Part shown: in pieces, positions 46,732 to 55,446 of the stretch
Position numbering within the stretch: position 1 is the first letter of the stretch
How the letters are laid out: each line of letters begins with the position of its first letter
Assembly: GCF_003991905.1 (NCBI RefSeq)
Contig: NZ_RSCL01000011.1
Location: forward strand, 68,984-132,983
DNA: 64,000 bases
Reading direction: 5' to 3'
From: Dulcicalothrix desertica PCC 7102
GTDB lineage: Bacteria; Cyanobacteriota; Cyanobacteriia; Cyanobacteriales; Nostocaceae
Position numbers and translations under genes: made by a program
Notes under the pieces: model-generated
Seen by the model: the letters and a program-made list of their open reading frames with translations, nothing else
Databases searched by the model: none
What the model was told of the DNA's origin: nothing

Positions 46732-47685
46732 ATGTTTATACAAAAAGTAAATAACTACAAACAGAGAATTTTCTCCAACTTATATAATGCAGTTTATGAA
46801 AATTATAAAGGTTTAACCAAAAATCCTAAATGGTTATTAATGCGTAAAGTTTCACGATTTAAAATTGGTAGAACAATTAGATATTTTTTGACTCGTAAAA
46901 GTAAATTATCTCAATTAACTATAGATGAAAGTAATTCATATTTCACAAATGTTAATGTTAATGAAGTTGTAAATCAATTGAAAGAAGACGGAATTGTTCT
47001 GGGCATCAATTTACCTCAGTGCATAGTTAAAGAAATAGTTGAATTTGCAGAATCTACTCTTTGCTATGCAAATCGAAAGCCCGAACTAGGATTTTATTAT
47101 CATCAAAAAGAACAGGCACAAATTCAAACTAAAAAGCAGTTTATAGTAGGCAGTTATTTTAATACAGCTTCACTTTGTCCTGCTATTAATAAACTCCAAA
47201 AAGATACAAAATTATTAGCAATAGCAGCTAAATATTTAGAGCGAGAACCAGTACATCAAGGTTCACTACTTTGGTGGAGTTTTCCCGGAGAGAGAACATA
47301 TCAACAACTTAGTTCTAATGGGCAACTTTTTCACTACGACCTCGATGATTATCGTTTTATCAAATTTTTCTTTTATTTAACTGATGTAGATAAGCTGAGT
47401 GGTCCTCATATTTGTGTTCGTGGCAGTCATAAGCAAAAAAAACTTTCACATTTAATACTGCGTAAACGAGAAACTGACGAAGATATAATCAAGTATTATG
47501 GTGCAGAATCTTTAATCACAATTTATGGTCAAGCTGGTTTTGGATTTGTGGAAGATGGACTTTGTTTTCATAAAGGAGTTGCTCCTACCCATAAAAATCG
47601 CTTAATCTTACAAATCGAATTTGCCACAACCGACTATGGAATGCAGCATGATATTAGAGACCCTTCATTATTAAAATGTATTTAG
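46732..47685 (+). CDS. PhyH-like iron/2-oxoglutarate dioxygenase (317 aa)
   Basis: The product has the double-stranded beta-helix metal motif of phytanoyl-CoA-dioxygenase relatives: HxD in FHYDLDDYRF, a distal His in CFHKGVAP and an Arg in KNRLILQIEF that would bind 2-oxoglutarate. Residues 1-60 are a basic helical extension. The likely reaction is hydroxylation of an unknown small molecule or peptide. It is divergent from the peptide export operon, so it could modify the peptides, but nothing else supports that. Confidence 0.7.
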   Translation: MFIQKVNNYKQRIFSNLYNAVYENYKGLTKNPKWLLMRKVSRFKIGRTIRYFLTRKSKLSQLTIDESNSYFTNVNVNEVVNQLKEDGIVLGINLPQCIVKEIVEFAESTLCYANRKPELGFYYHQKEQAQIQTKKQFIVGSYFNTASLCPAINKLQKDTKLLAIAAKYLEREPVHQGSLLWWSFPGERTYQQLSSNGQLFHYDLDDYRFIKFFFYLTDVDKLSGPHICVRGSHKQKKLSHLILRKRETDEDIIKYYGAESLITIYGQAGFGFVEDGLCFHKGVAPTHKNRLILQIEFATTDYGMQHDIRDPSLLKCI

Positions 47686-47714
47686 CCTCTACCTCACCGG
47701 AATGCACCAGGCCC

Positions 47715-47782
47715 AGAAACCGGGCTTCTGTACGAAAAATCAACGTTTTATAGCAAAGTCTTTGTCAAGAAGCCCGGTTTCT
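47715..47782. repeat. Inverted pair of GAAACCGGGTTTC-type repeats
   Basis: AGAAACCGGGCTTCT (47715-47729) and AGAAGCCCGGTTTCT (47768-47782) form a 15-bp stem with a 38-base loop after the dioxygenase gene. Related repeats are near 40086-40132 and 42998-43062. Confidence 0.75.
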
Positions 47783-47834
47783 TTAAGCACCGATCATAAT
47801 TTTAATCTAAAGTGTACCTGACGACATTGACATA

Positions 47835-47855
47835 TCAATTTTTTTTGAAATGATG
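47835..47855. promoter_or_regulatory. ArsR-type operator upstream of the aquaporin-arsC genes
   Basis: An AT-rich imperfect palindrome of 21 bp with half-sites ATCAAT and TTGAAATGAT around a T-tract. It is nearly the same as sites at 51484, 51593, 58903 and 59043. It lies 32 bases upstream of the proposed aquaporin start, as expected for a repressor operator. Confidence 0.7.
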
Positions 47856-47886
47856 GAGGTATAGATTATTTCAGTTGTGAGGGAGC

Positions 47887-48582
47887 TTGGTAAAGTCTTT
47901 TTTAAAAGAAGTCTCTAAAAGCAGGCGCCTGCTTGCTGCTGAGTTATTTGGTACTTTTATTTTGATATTTGTTGGAACTGGCGCCATAGTTGTAAATTCC
48001 ATAAGTCAAGGTGTGATTACGCATGTTGGAGTTAGCTTTGTTTTTGGTGCAGTTGTAACAGCGTTGATTTATTCGCTAGGACATATAAGTGGCGCCCATT
48101 TTAATCCAGCTGTAACGTTAGCGTTTTGGACGAGTGGTTTTTTTCCAAGACGATACGTATTGCCGTACATATTAGCGCAGTTAGTAGGGGCAATAATGGC
48201 TTCGGGGTTGTTATTAATAAGCTTTGGGAAAGTTGGGAATTTGGGAGCAACGCTGCCGTTGAATGGAAACTGGTTACAGTCTTTTATACTGGAAACAGTT
48301 CTGACGTTTATTTTAATGTTTGTAATTTTTGGCGCCGCACTTGATAAACGCGCGCATTCAAATCTTGCTGGATTGGCAATTGGGTTAACAGTTGGGGTCG
48401 AAGCAACTTGTATGGGCCCAATTACAGGTGCAAGTATGAATCCTGCGCGTTCGTTTAGTCCGGCATTGATGGCAGGTATTTGGCAGCACCAATGGTTATA
48501 TTGGGTGGCGCCAATTTTAGGGGCACAAATTGCTGTAATTGTATACAGAAACCTTTCAAATCAGTTTCGTGATGCTCAATAA
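47887..48582 (+). CDS. MIP-family aquaporin/aquaglyceroporin (231 aa)
   Basis: A six-helix channel with both NPA motifs (HFNPAVTLA and SMNPARSFSPAL). The start codon is a TTG with GGGAG upstream; no better start is in frame. It is followed by an arsenate reductase 40 bases downstream and preceded by an ArsR-type operator. Aquaglyceroporins in ars operons let arsenite produced inside leave the cell by diffusion, which I infer here. Water or glycerol transport is an alternative. Confidence 0.85.
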   Translation: MVKSFLKEVSKSRRLLAAELFGTFILIFVGTGAIVVNSISQGVITHVGVSFVFGAVVTALIYSLGHISGAHFNPAVTLAFWTSGFFPRRYVLPYILAQLVGAIMASGLLLISFGKVGNLGATLPLNGNWLQSFILETVLTFILMFVIFGAALDKRAHSNLAGLAIGLTVGVEATCMGPITGASMNPARSFSPALMAGIWQHQWLYWVAPILGAQIAVIVYRNLSNQFRDAQ

Positions 48583-48621
48583 TTTATTGAGCTTACCGTC
48601 TAAATTTAGACTACGATAATT

Positions 48622-49026
48622 ATGAAAAGAGTTATGTTTGTTTGCAAGAAGAATTCTCGCCGTTCCCAAATGGCAGAAGGATTTGCTCGTGTATTAGGTG
48701 AAGGTAAAATTACAGTTTCTAGTTCTGGTTTAGAAGCAAGTCATGTAGACCCAGTTGCCGTACAAGTTATGGCGGAAATTGGTATTGATATTAGCAACCA
48801 AACATCGAAAGCACTGAGTGAATTTAACTCGCAAGATTATGATGCTGTAATTTCTCTGTGCGGTTGTGGAGTTAACTTACCAGAAGAATGGGTACTAAGA
48901 GAAGTATTTCAAGATTGGCAACTCGAAGACCCAGAAGAACAAGACATTGAAAAATTCCGCATTGTTCGTGACCTTTGTAAAGAACGAGTTGAACAGTTAT
49001 TGGCAACAAACATTTTCGGAATTTAA
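48622..49026 (+). CDS. arsC: Arsenate reductase, low-molecular-weight phosphatase type (134 aa)
   Basis: The fold of small tyrosine phosphatases with the Cx5R loop VCKKNSRRSQ (Cys8), a general LCGCG cysteine motif (SLCGCGVNLPEEW) and an EDPEEQDIEKFR segment. In cyanobacteria such proteins reduce arsenate to arsenite, commonly with glutathione and glutaredoxin. It is cotranscribed with the aquaporin. Its 3' end overlaps the end of the convergent arsI by 30 bases. Confidence 0.85.
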   Translation: MKRVMFVCKKNSRRSQMAEGFARVLGEGKITVSSSGLEASHVDPVAVQVMAEIGIDISNQTSKALSEFNSQDYDAVISLCGCGVNLPEEWVLREVFQDWQLEDPEEQDIEKFRIVRDLCKERVEQLLATNIFGI

Positions 49027-49410
49027 CCGAGACACTCCAAAAGTTGTTGAATCTTCCAGAACCGTGTAAACTTCCCAATCGGCGCCATCAGGGTCTTTTA
49101 GCCAAACCTTATCCTGTAAGGCGTAACAGCAAGTAGTTTGATTCTCTGGTGTAATCTCTAGATTAGCTTCTTGAAGTCGATTGCTTGCTTCCATCACTTT
49201 CTCTGATGATTCAACTTCAACTCCCAGATGATTTATACTACCTGCTGCTGAAGAGTTTTCAATTAGCACTAACTTCAAAGGTGGTTCAACAATCGCAAAA
49301 TTCGCGTAACCAGGGCGCCGTTTTGCTGGTTCAGTGCCGAAAAGCTTGCTGTAAAAGTCAACGGCAGCATCGATATTACTTACATTCAGAGCTAACTGTA
49401 CACGTGACAT
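48997..49410 (-). CDS. arsI: ArsI-type carbon-arsenic lyase, VOC family (137 aa)
   Basis: A single-chain glyoxalase/bleomycin-resistance fold. The signature QTTCCYALQDKVW with adjacent cysteines (Cys94-Cys95), plus metal ligands His61 and a later Glu, are those of ArsI, the iron-dependent dioxygenase that demethylates trivalent organoarsenicals such as methylarsenite. The ATG at 49410 gives the family start MSRVQLALNV; an upstream ATG at 49470 would run through the operator. It is divergent from arsR. Confidence 0.9.
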   Translation of the reverse strand: MSRVQLALNVSNIDAAVDFYSKLFGTEPAKRRPGYANFAIVEPPLKLVLIENSSAAGSINHLGVEVESSEKVMEASNRLQEANLEITPENQTTCCYALQDKVWLKDPDGADWEVYTVLEDSTTFGVSRLNSENVCCQ

Positions 49411-49426
49411 AGTTATTAATCCCTTA

Positions 49427-49464
49427 AATATTGATGTTAGTCTATATAGACCAATATCAATATT
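49427..49464. promoter_or_regulatory. 38-bp palindromic operator between arsI and arsR
   Basis: A nested symmetric site centred at 49445.5. The outer arms are AATATTGAT and ATCAATATT, and the core is a perfect 12-bp palindrome GTCTATATAGAC at 49440-49451. It lies between the divergent starts of arsI (49410) and arsR (49500), an ideal position for an ArsR operator controlling both. Confidence 0.8.
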
Positions 49465-49499
49465 TTGCAATACATATCGATATATGTCAATATAGAAGT

Positions 49500-49823
49500 A
49501 TGAAATTGTCTAACTCGCGTCCCTGTTGTTCTGGATTATTTAGTGGTAAGCTTACGCAAAGTGAAGCTGTAGATTTAGCTGCTATTTTTCGGGTATTAGG
49601 CGAGCCAGTGCGTTTACAGATGTTAAGTTTAATTGCTATACAACCAAATCAAGAGGTTTGTGCATGTGAGTTGGTAGAACCACTAGGACTTTCGCAACCA
49701 ACAATTAGTCATCACCTCAAAGTGATGTATGAAGCAGGTTTGCTAGATAAACAAAGGCGTGGAACTTGGATTTATTACAGAATTATCACAGAGAAGTTAA
49801 TAACGCTTAAAGAAGCAATTTAA
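49500..49823 (+). CDS. arsR: ArsR-family metalloregulator (107 aa)
   Basis: A winged helix-turn-helix repressor (VLGEPVRLQMLSL and LGLSQPTISHHLKVMYEAG) with a metal-sensing cysteine near the helix (VCACELVEP) and an N-terminal CC pair (RPCCSG). An ATG at 49431 would place 23 residues inside the operator, so ATG 49500 is preferred. It probably binds the palindrome at 49427-49464 and responds to arsenite or methylarsenite. Confidence 0.9.
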   Translation: MKLSNSRPCCSGLFSGKLTQSEAVDLAAIFRVLGEPVRLQMLSLIAIQPNQEVCACELVEPLGLSQPTISHHLKVMYEAGLLDKQRRGTWIYYRIITEKLITLKEAI

Positions 49824-49919
49824 TAAGCGGCATATTTCAACAATTGGTTATATTAGTTGTTAATATAGAAGAAGTATACCCTGTTAGAAAAAACACATAT
49901 ATATAAGTACAGCAACAAA

Positions 49920-50249
49920 ATGCCAACTCAAGAAGCTATCGTTCCGAAAAATATCGCTGCTGGTTTTCATGCTCTTTCTGACCCTTTACGGATTGGCACT
50001 TTGGAACTATTACGGAAACGAGAGCAGTGTGTTTGTGATTTGTGTGAAGTGTTAGGTGTCACTCAGTCAAAGCTATCGTTTCATCTTAAAATTCTTAAAG
50101 AAGCTGGTTTTGTTAACGCGCGGCAAGAAGGACGTTGGATTTACTACAGTCTGAATAGCTCTCAATTTGAAGTTTTACAAAATTATTTAAGAGATTTTAG
50201 TCGAATTAGTAAAATTACTCCTGCTTCACCCTGTTCTGATAATAAATAG
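49920..50249 (+). CDS. arsR: Second ArsR-family metalloregulator (109 aa)
   Basis: A second winged-helix repressor (HALSDPLRIGTLELLR, VTQSKLSFHLKILKEAG) with the sensing motif QCVCDLCEV, close to the CVCDLC pattern of arsenite sensors. It is 96 bases after the first arsR and could be cotranscribed. It ends 48 bases before the convergent acr3. The two regulators may control the two kinds of operator seen in this island. Confidence 0.9.
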   Translation: MPTQEAIVPKNIAAGFHALSDPLRIGTLELLRKREQCVCDLCEVLGVTQSKLSFHLKILKEAGFVNARQEGRWIYYSLNSSQFEVLQNYLRDFSRISKITPASPCSDNK

Positions 50250-50297
50250 TACTATCGTACAGTGGGCACTGCCCACCATACAAGATTAAATACAAGA

Positions 50298-51449
50298 TTA
50301 AAAGGGTTTAATGCACCTGGGGTCAAGCAGTGTAGCTTTTTCTGGTTCGCGTGGGAACCAAGCTGCTGTTCGCTTACAAAGTTCTACCAACATTAACATT
50401 ACAGGTACTTCGATTAAAACTCCTACTACTGTTGCTAGTGCGGCGCCAGAATTTAAACCAAACAACATCACAGCAGTGGCAATTGCAACTTCAAAATGAT
50501 TACTAGCTCCAATTAATGCTGCTGGCGCCGCATCTTCGTATGGTATGTTGAGCTTTAACGCTGCGACATATCCAATCAAGAAAATAAAATTTGTCTGAAT
50601 AAATAGTGGAACAGCAATTAGTAAGATATGTAAAGGATTATTAACTATTAATTCTCCTTTGAAAGCAAATAGTAAAACTAATGTAATTAATAGTGCAGTA
50701 ATCGCAATTGGACTAAGATACTTCAAAAAACGTCTTTCAAACCATTCTCTACCTTTATGCTTTAAAATCCAGTAGCGGCTATACATTCCTGCTATCAATG
50801 GCAAACCAACATAAATTAAGACTGACAAAACAATCGTTTCCCAAGGTACAGCTAAATCATTTGCTGCCAGCAACCATCTTCCTAAAAGAGCATATAAAAA
50901 TAGCATTGCTAAAGAATTGACGGCTACCATTACTAAAGTATGTCCCTGATTACCATAGCAAAGGTATCCCCACATCAACACCATCGCCGTACAAGGTGCA
51001 ATTCCTAATAAAATAGTACCCGCTATATAAGAATTAAAAATTGGTACTTGACTTCCACGAATTATTTCTGTCCCCACTATCAAAGGACGAAATAACCATC
51101 CTAAAAAGAACTGAGCAAACACTACCATTGTAAATGGCTTAATCAACCAATTCACCACTAACGTCAAAATTACCGCTTTCGGCGCCCGAATAGCATTAAC
51201 TGCCTGAGTAAAATCAATTTTGACCATGATGGGGTACATCATGAAGAATAAACATATCGCGATAGGTATAGATACTTGATATACACTCATCGCATCAAGC
51301 GCTACCGCAACTCCCGGAAATAATCTCCCAAGTACTATTCCCGCTACGATACATAAAAACACCCAAACAGTCAGGTATTTTTCAAAAAAGCTTAAATTGC
51401 TACCTGCTTGTACCCTAACTGGTCTTACTTGCGGATTGTTTGCACTCAT
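50298..51449 (-). CDS. acr3: Arsenite efflux permease Acr3 (383 aa)
   Basis: A ten-helix membrane protein of the bile/arsenite/riboflavin transporter family. Conserved Acr3 features are [10 protein letters not shown], the reactive-cysteine region [15 protein letters not shown] and [16 protein letters not shown]. It exports arsenite using the proton motive force. The ATG at 51449 is preferred over 51470. It is divergent from a phosphate-type binding protein, and three operator copies lie between them. Confidence 0.95.
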   Translation of the reverse strand: MSANNPQVRPVRVQAGSNLSFFEKYLTVWVFLCIVAGIVLGRLFPGVAVALDAMSVYQVSIPIAICLFFMMYPIMVKIDFTQAVNAIRAPKAVILTLVVNWLIKPFTMVVFAQFFLGWLFRPLIVGTEIIRGSQVPIFNSYIAGTILLGIAPCTAMVLMWGYLCYGNQGHTLVMVAVNSLAMLFLYALLGRWLLAANDLAVPWETIVLSVLIYVGLPLIAGMYSRYWILKHKGREWFERRFLKYLSPIAITALLITLVLLFAFKGELIVNNPLHILLIAVPLFIQTNFIFLIGYVAALKLNIPYEDAAPAALIGASNHFEVAIATAVMLFGLNSGAALATVVGVLIEVPVMLMLVELCKRTAAWFPREPEKATLLDPRCIKPF

Positions 51450-51483
51450 AAACTCCACTCCGTGACCCAAATCATTTAATTAG

Positions 51484-51504
51484 ATTATTTCAAAAAAAAT
51501 TGAT
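51484..51504. promoter_or_regulatory. ArsR-type operator, proximal to acr3
   Basis: A 21-bp site with arms ATTATTTCAA and TTGAT around an A-tract, identical in form to the site at 58903. Confidence 0.7.
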
Positions 51505-51540
51505 GCATAAGTTTCATGATAATCCCATCTTGGTAAAAGC

Positions 51541-51556
51541 ATCAAAAAAAATTGAT
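51541..51556. promoter_or_regulatory. ArsR-type operator, central
   Basis: A 16-bp palindrome ATCAA(6)TTGAT, 57 bases from the previous site and 52 from the next, so all three are spaced by about five helical turns. Confidence 0.7.
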
Positions 51557-51592
51557 AAGTTTTGTTTTTTGTATCGCACGCACGTTTCACAC

Positions 51593-51613
51593 ATCAATTT
51601 TATTTGAAATGAT
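51593..51613. promoter_or_regulatory. ArsR-type operator, proximal to the binding-protein gene
   Basis: A 21-bp site with arms ATCAAT and TTGAAATGAT, 43 bases before the start codon of the binding-protein gene at 51657. It is placed like the site at 59043 before the second binding-protein gene. Confidence 0.7.
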
Positions 51614-51656
51614 GGGCACATACCTTTGATGTAACTAACCCACAGGAGTGTGGTCA

Positions 51657-52709
51657 ATGAACGCAGTTGTGAAAAAGTTGGCTCTCGTGGTCGGGATGTT
51701 GGTACTGGCTAGCTGTACTAACACATCTAATACACCTTCTCAAGTTCAGTCATCACCTACCGGGCAAAGTGTCACAGATAAAGAAATCGTTCCTACAATC
51801 AAAATAGATGGTTCAAGTACAGTATTTCCTATCACAGAAGCAATTGCAAAACAATATCAAGCGAACCCAAACGTTAAAGCCCAAGTATCGGTAAACATTT
51901 CGGGTACTAGTGGTGGGTTTGAGAAATTCTGTGCTGGAGAAACTGATATCAGCAATGCTTCTCGACCTATTTCCAAGAAAGAAATAGAAGTCTGTAAACA
52001 GAATAATATTCAGTATGTAGAGATTCCGGTAGCTTTTGACGCTCTTACTGTAGTTGTAAACCCTCAAAACGACTGGGCAAAAGATATTACTGTTGCCGAG
52101 TTGAAAAAAATGTGGGAACCAGCAGGTGAAGGTAAAATTACTCGTTGGTCTCAAGTACGTGCATCTTGGCCCGATAAACCCCTTACTTTATTTGGTGCTG
52201 GTGAAAAATCTGGTACATTCGACTACTTCACTGAAGCGACTGTAGGTGAAGCTAAAGCCAGTCGTAAAGATTATATAGGAAGTGAAGATGATGAAGTCTT
52301 AGTAGATGGAATCATTCAAGACCCTAATGCATTGGGTTACTTTGGCTATGCATACTACAAAGAACACAAAAATAAATTAAAAACTTTAGGAGTAGATAAC
52401 GGAAACGGAGCAGTCGAACCATCACCAGAAGCTGTATATAAGAATAAATACAAACCACTGTCTCGACCCTTATTTATATATGTAAATCCATATTCGTCTG
52501 AAAAACACTATGTTTACGAATTTGTTAACTTTTATCTGCAAAAAGCATCTTCTGTTGCAGATTCTGTAGGTTATGTGTCTTTGCCTGACGAAATCTATAG
52601 AATTGGTGTTGTTCACTTAAATAAAGGTAAAGTGGGAACCGTATTTGGTGGAGAGTCACAGTTTGATTTGACGATAGGACAGTTACTACAGAAGCAGAAG
52701 CAATTTTAG
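51657..52709 (+). CDS. Phosphate-type (PstS/SphX-like) binding lipoprotein (350 aa)
   Basis: The N-terminus [20 protein letters not shown] is a lipoprotein signal. The mature part has the oxyanion-binding loops of PstS/SphX proteins ([38 protein letters not shown]). An upstream GTG would add 3 residues, but GGAG fits ATG 51657. No pstC, pstA or pstB gene lies nearby, and it is under the arsenic operators. It is a paralogue of the gene at 59104. It may bind phosphate with strong discrimination, or bind arsenate. Confidence 0.85.
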   Translation: MNAVVKKLALVVGMLVLASCTNTSNTPSQVQSSPTGQSVTDKEIVPTIKIDGSSTVFPITEAIAKQYQANPNVKAQVSVNISGTSGGFEKFCAGETDISNASRPISKKEIEVCKQNNIQYVEIPVAFDALTVVVNPQNDWAKDITVAELKKMWEPAGEGKITRWSQVRASWPDKPLTLFGAGEKSGTFDYFTEATVGEAKASRKDYIGSEDDEVLVDGIIQDPNALGYFGYAYYKEHKNKLKTLGVDNGNGAVEPSPEAVYKNKYKPLSRPLFIYVNPYSSEKHYVYEFVNFYLQKASSVADSVGYVSLPDEIYRIGVVHLNKGKVGTVFGGESQFDLTIGQLLQKQKQF

Positions 52710-53000
52710 GTTCATTTAACTCCGTATCTTTTACTATTTGACTCCTGAAGGCGCCTTCAATTTACGGTCGGCGCCAGATGGTTTATTATTTATAACAGTC
52801 CTTGGGATACTGTGCTTCGGAGCGCTCAAGCTTGGGTCAAGCGAGTACTAAATGCTTAATTGATCTGCCAACGACGCTAAAAAGCTCGTTTGAGCTTGTT
52901 CTAAATGAACTGAAGGGTTAGCATTCTGAATTTTCTGCATCGCATCGTTGTAAGAATAGCCATTGAAAATTAGGTAAGAAGCTAGCATTGTACCTGCTCG

Positions 53001-55087
53001 TGTTCAAGTTAATAAAATCTGGTAATAACTATTAATATCTACTAGTAAGCCATTATACCTGAGAAATTATTTAAAATCTACATTTCAGCGTTCGCATGTA
53101 ATAAATATAACCATTAAACTAGTTGAGGCTAGATAATCTTAATTTCAATAAACTAAACTCAAAACATATTTAAAGTCAAATAGTTTAAACAATTAATAAA
53201 TCTTAAAATAGCAAATATGTTTGAAAAAATAAATATTATATGTTAAAATATAAATTAAATAAACAACTGTAGGTCGAGCAGTTATAATATGGGAAAGTCG
53301 TTGTTGAGTGAGTTAACACATCGCCCCTATTCAAAAACCAAAAATCCTGACGGCACACGTAATCCACAATTACGAATTGGGGTTGAAGCTATCTTGCCTT
53401 ATCACTCATTCTTGTCAGATTGGGGTGATAGATATCAGTCAATAATGCGTACAGCATTAAATGCGTTACAAAGTGGGCAATCAGAAGATGATATTGAAAA
53501 AAAATTTCAAGGCAAGTTTGATATTGATTGGGCATGGGCTGATTCAGTAGCAAGCGATGCTAAAGGTATATTTGACCAGCTCACAACCGCGCGCGATTTA
53601 AGAATTAAAGCTTTAGATGATGATATAAAGGCAGGTTGGAAATCTGTTGCTTTGACAATTGAATTAATGGAGCAACAGTTAGCAAACCCAACACGTAAGA
53701 ATATGAAAGGTTTTGCAAGGCGGTTAATGGGATTAGAATCAAAAATTAGTAGACTTGAACGTAAACAAGTTGAAAAAGAAGAATTTTCAAAAGCGAAAAG
53801 ATTACATATATGTTTTGGTAGTTCCAAGCTGTTTAATGCTCAATATCATTTAGAAGAGAATGGATACTCATCTCATGAGCAATGGCGTGTAGATTGGGAG
53901 AGAAAGCGTGGTGGAAACTTCTACAGTGTAGGTAAAGGCTCAGTATCGGGTAACAACCCTGTAGCTAAAATATTTTATATAAACAACGATTTATTCAGTG
54001 TCACCTTTACTGTTCCAAGATTTTTGCGTAGTAAATATGGAGATACAGTCAGTCTTGAGTTTGAGGTTTCAGGACAACGTAAGCATAATTTACTTTACGC
54101 ATTAGAGTCTGGAAAACCAGTAACTGTTCAATGTTTTAGACGTGAGCATAAAAACGACCAGTGGTATATTCATCTAACGACTTATGTTCAAGATGTTCCG
54201 ACTGTTTCTAGTATAAATAATGGTTGTATTGGAATTGACTTAAATGCAGAGAGTATTGATATTATTTACATCAAACGTGATGGTAATCCCGAAAGATGTC
54301 GCAATGCTATAAGTTTTGCCATTCCAACAGGAACAACTGGACAGAAAGAAGCAAAACTTAGGGATATTGTATGTGAAATTGTTAAATTAGCGGAATTATA
54401 CCAATGTCCTATTGCCTGTGAGAATCTTGATTTTTCAACAAGGAAGAATCAATTAAGGCATAGCGGCAGTAAAGAATATAATCGGATTTTATCAGGATTT
54501 ATTTATGATAAATTTCGTTCTTATCTTGTTGTTAGAGCAGAAAAACATGGAATCTTGATATTATTCAAATCACCATTTATGACCAGCATCATAGGCATGG
54601 TTAAATATATGCAGAAATACGGCTTAAATAGTGCGAGTTCTGCTGCAATGGTAATCGCAAGAAGAGCTATGGGTTTTAGAGAGTATATCCCCCAGAAATG
54701 GTTAAAAACACTCACTGCGTTTTTCCGACCAGAGGATTGGAAAGATGTAGGTTTTGGGGGAGGGTGGAAAAAGATTTCAGCTTGGCTGAAAAAGTTTTCT
54801 ATCCGTAGACCCCATCTGTTTCAACTCGATACCGTGCTTCGGTTCTTATTAAATTCCTTAGTAAATGAATCCCAGAAAAAGACCCATAAAAGGCGAAAGC
54901 CGGGAGGTAGCGATAAGTCTGGGGGGAGTAGAAAGGGAAAGGCAAAACCTACTGAAGCTCAAGTTCTACTTGAACGAGAAGAAGCAGTGGTTACGAATTC
55001 AGGGGCATTCACCGTGGCTCCGTAACTGATGATGGTAATGATTTTATAAGTTATTACCAGTTTTTATCAGGTTTTTTAGTAGGTGTG
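53001..55087 (+). mobile_element. TnpB-only insertion element (about 2.09 kb)
   Basis: The ends are fixed by the split phosphatase gene, to within a 2-base CG ambiguity. Near each end lies an inverted pair, CTGGTAATAACT (53019-53030) and AGTTATTACCAG (55049-55060). It carries one gene, a TnpB-like protein, and no TnpA transposase, so mobilisation would need help in trans. It contains no GGCGCC. Confidence 0.85.
53289..55025 (+). CDS. tnpB: TnpB-like RuvC nuclease-family protein (578 aa)
   Basis: The C-terminal half has a RuvC-like fold: the first acidic residue in GCIGIDLNAES (about 316-326) and the second in CPIACENLDF (about 385-394). The expected third motif (D-x-N-A-A) appears as NSASSAAMVIARR with no aspartate in place, and the usual CxxC zinc ribbon is absent. 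The N-terminal half is helical and charged. It is longer than a typical 400-residue TnpB. Known TnpB proteins are RNA-guided nucleases whose guide comes from the element's right end. Activity here is doubtful. The last 45 residues are low complexity and basic. Confidence 0.8.
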   Translation: MGKSLLSELTHRPYSKTKNPDGTRNPQLRIGVEAILPYHSFLSDWGDRYQSIMRTALNALQSGQSEDDIEKKFQGKFDIDWAWADSVASDAKGIFDQLTTARDLRIKALDDDIKAGWKSVALTIELMEQQLANPTRKNMKGFARRLMGLESKISRLERKQVEKEEFSKAKRLHICFGSSKLFNAQYHLEENGYSSHEQWRVDWERKRGGNFYSVGKGSVSGNNPVAKIFYINNDLFSVTFTVPRFLRSKYGDTVSLEFEVSGQRKHNLLYALESGKPVTVQCFRREHKNDQWYIHLTTYVQDVPTVSSINNGCIGIDLNAESIDIIYIKRDGNPERCRNAISFAIPTGTTGQKEAKLRDIVCEIVKLAELYQCPIACENLDFSTRKNQLRHSGSKEYNRILSGFIYDKFRSYLVVRAEKHGILILFKSPFMTSIIGMVKYMQKYGLNSASSAAMVIARRAMGFREYIPQKWLKTLTAFFRPEDWKDVGFGGGWKKISAWLKKFSIRRPHLFQLDTVLRFLLNSLVNESQKKTHKRRKPGGSDKSGGSRKGKAKPTEAQVLLEREEAVVTNSGAFTVAP

Positions 55088-55446
55088 CGATGTACTCCAC
55101 CTGTACAATGAACTGCTACAGCATGACCTAGAGAATTTTGGATGTTAGCAAATTGTTGTAATTCCTGAACCTGTTCTCGACTTGGTGAGCTACCTACATC
55201 AATGGGTAGCCAAAGATGAGGGATACTGAACTGCTCGTATAAATCTAAGTTTGCCGGGTAATTCATGACTGAAACAATTGCACTAATTCCCGCAGCTTTC
55301 AGTTCGCTTAATTCTTCTAAGGTTGGTTTACGAACACCTGCTAATGTGTTTGGGATTACCCACCATAAATTTTCTGCAATTGGCTGAATTGTTTGTTGCA
55401 TTGAGTTTAACTTTTATATTTTTTCGATGTTGTTTGGTGCGTGGCG

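Larger units (their letters stand above)
52848..55401 (-). pseudogene. Dual-specificity-phosphatase-like gene split by a TnpB element
   Basis: The 5' part (55401 down to 55088) encodes MQQTIQPIAENLWWVIPNTL and on to the signature HCTGGVHR (Cx5R). The 3' part (53000 down to 52848) continues with (R)AGTMLASYLIFNGYSYND and ends QTSFLASLADQLSI and stop. Removing 53001-55087 with one copy of a shared CG restores one 154-residue frame. The phosphatase would be the fourth gene of the gap-arsJ-binding protein operon; related phosphatases occur in ars operons of other bacteria. The insertion separates the catalytic loop from the following helix and should inactivate it. Confidence 0.9.

Noticed and set aside
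53289-55025. TnpB-like protein as a Cas12 effector of a CRISPR system
   Set aside because: No repeat-spacer array or other cas gene is visible, and the gene sits in a small element with terminal inverted sequences.
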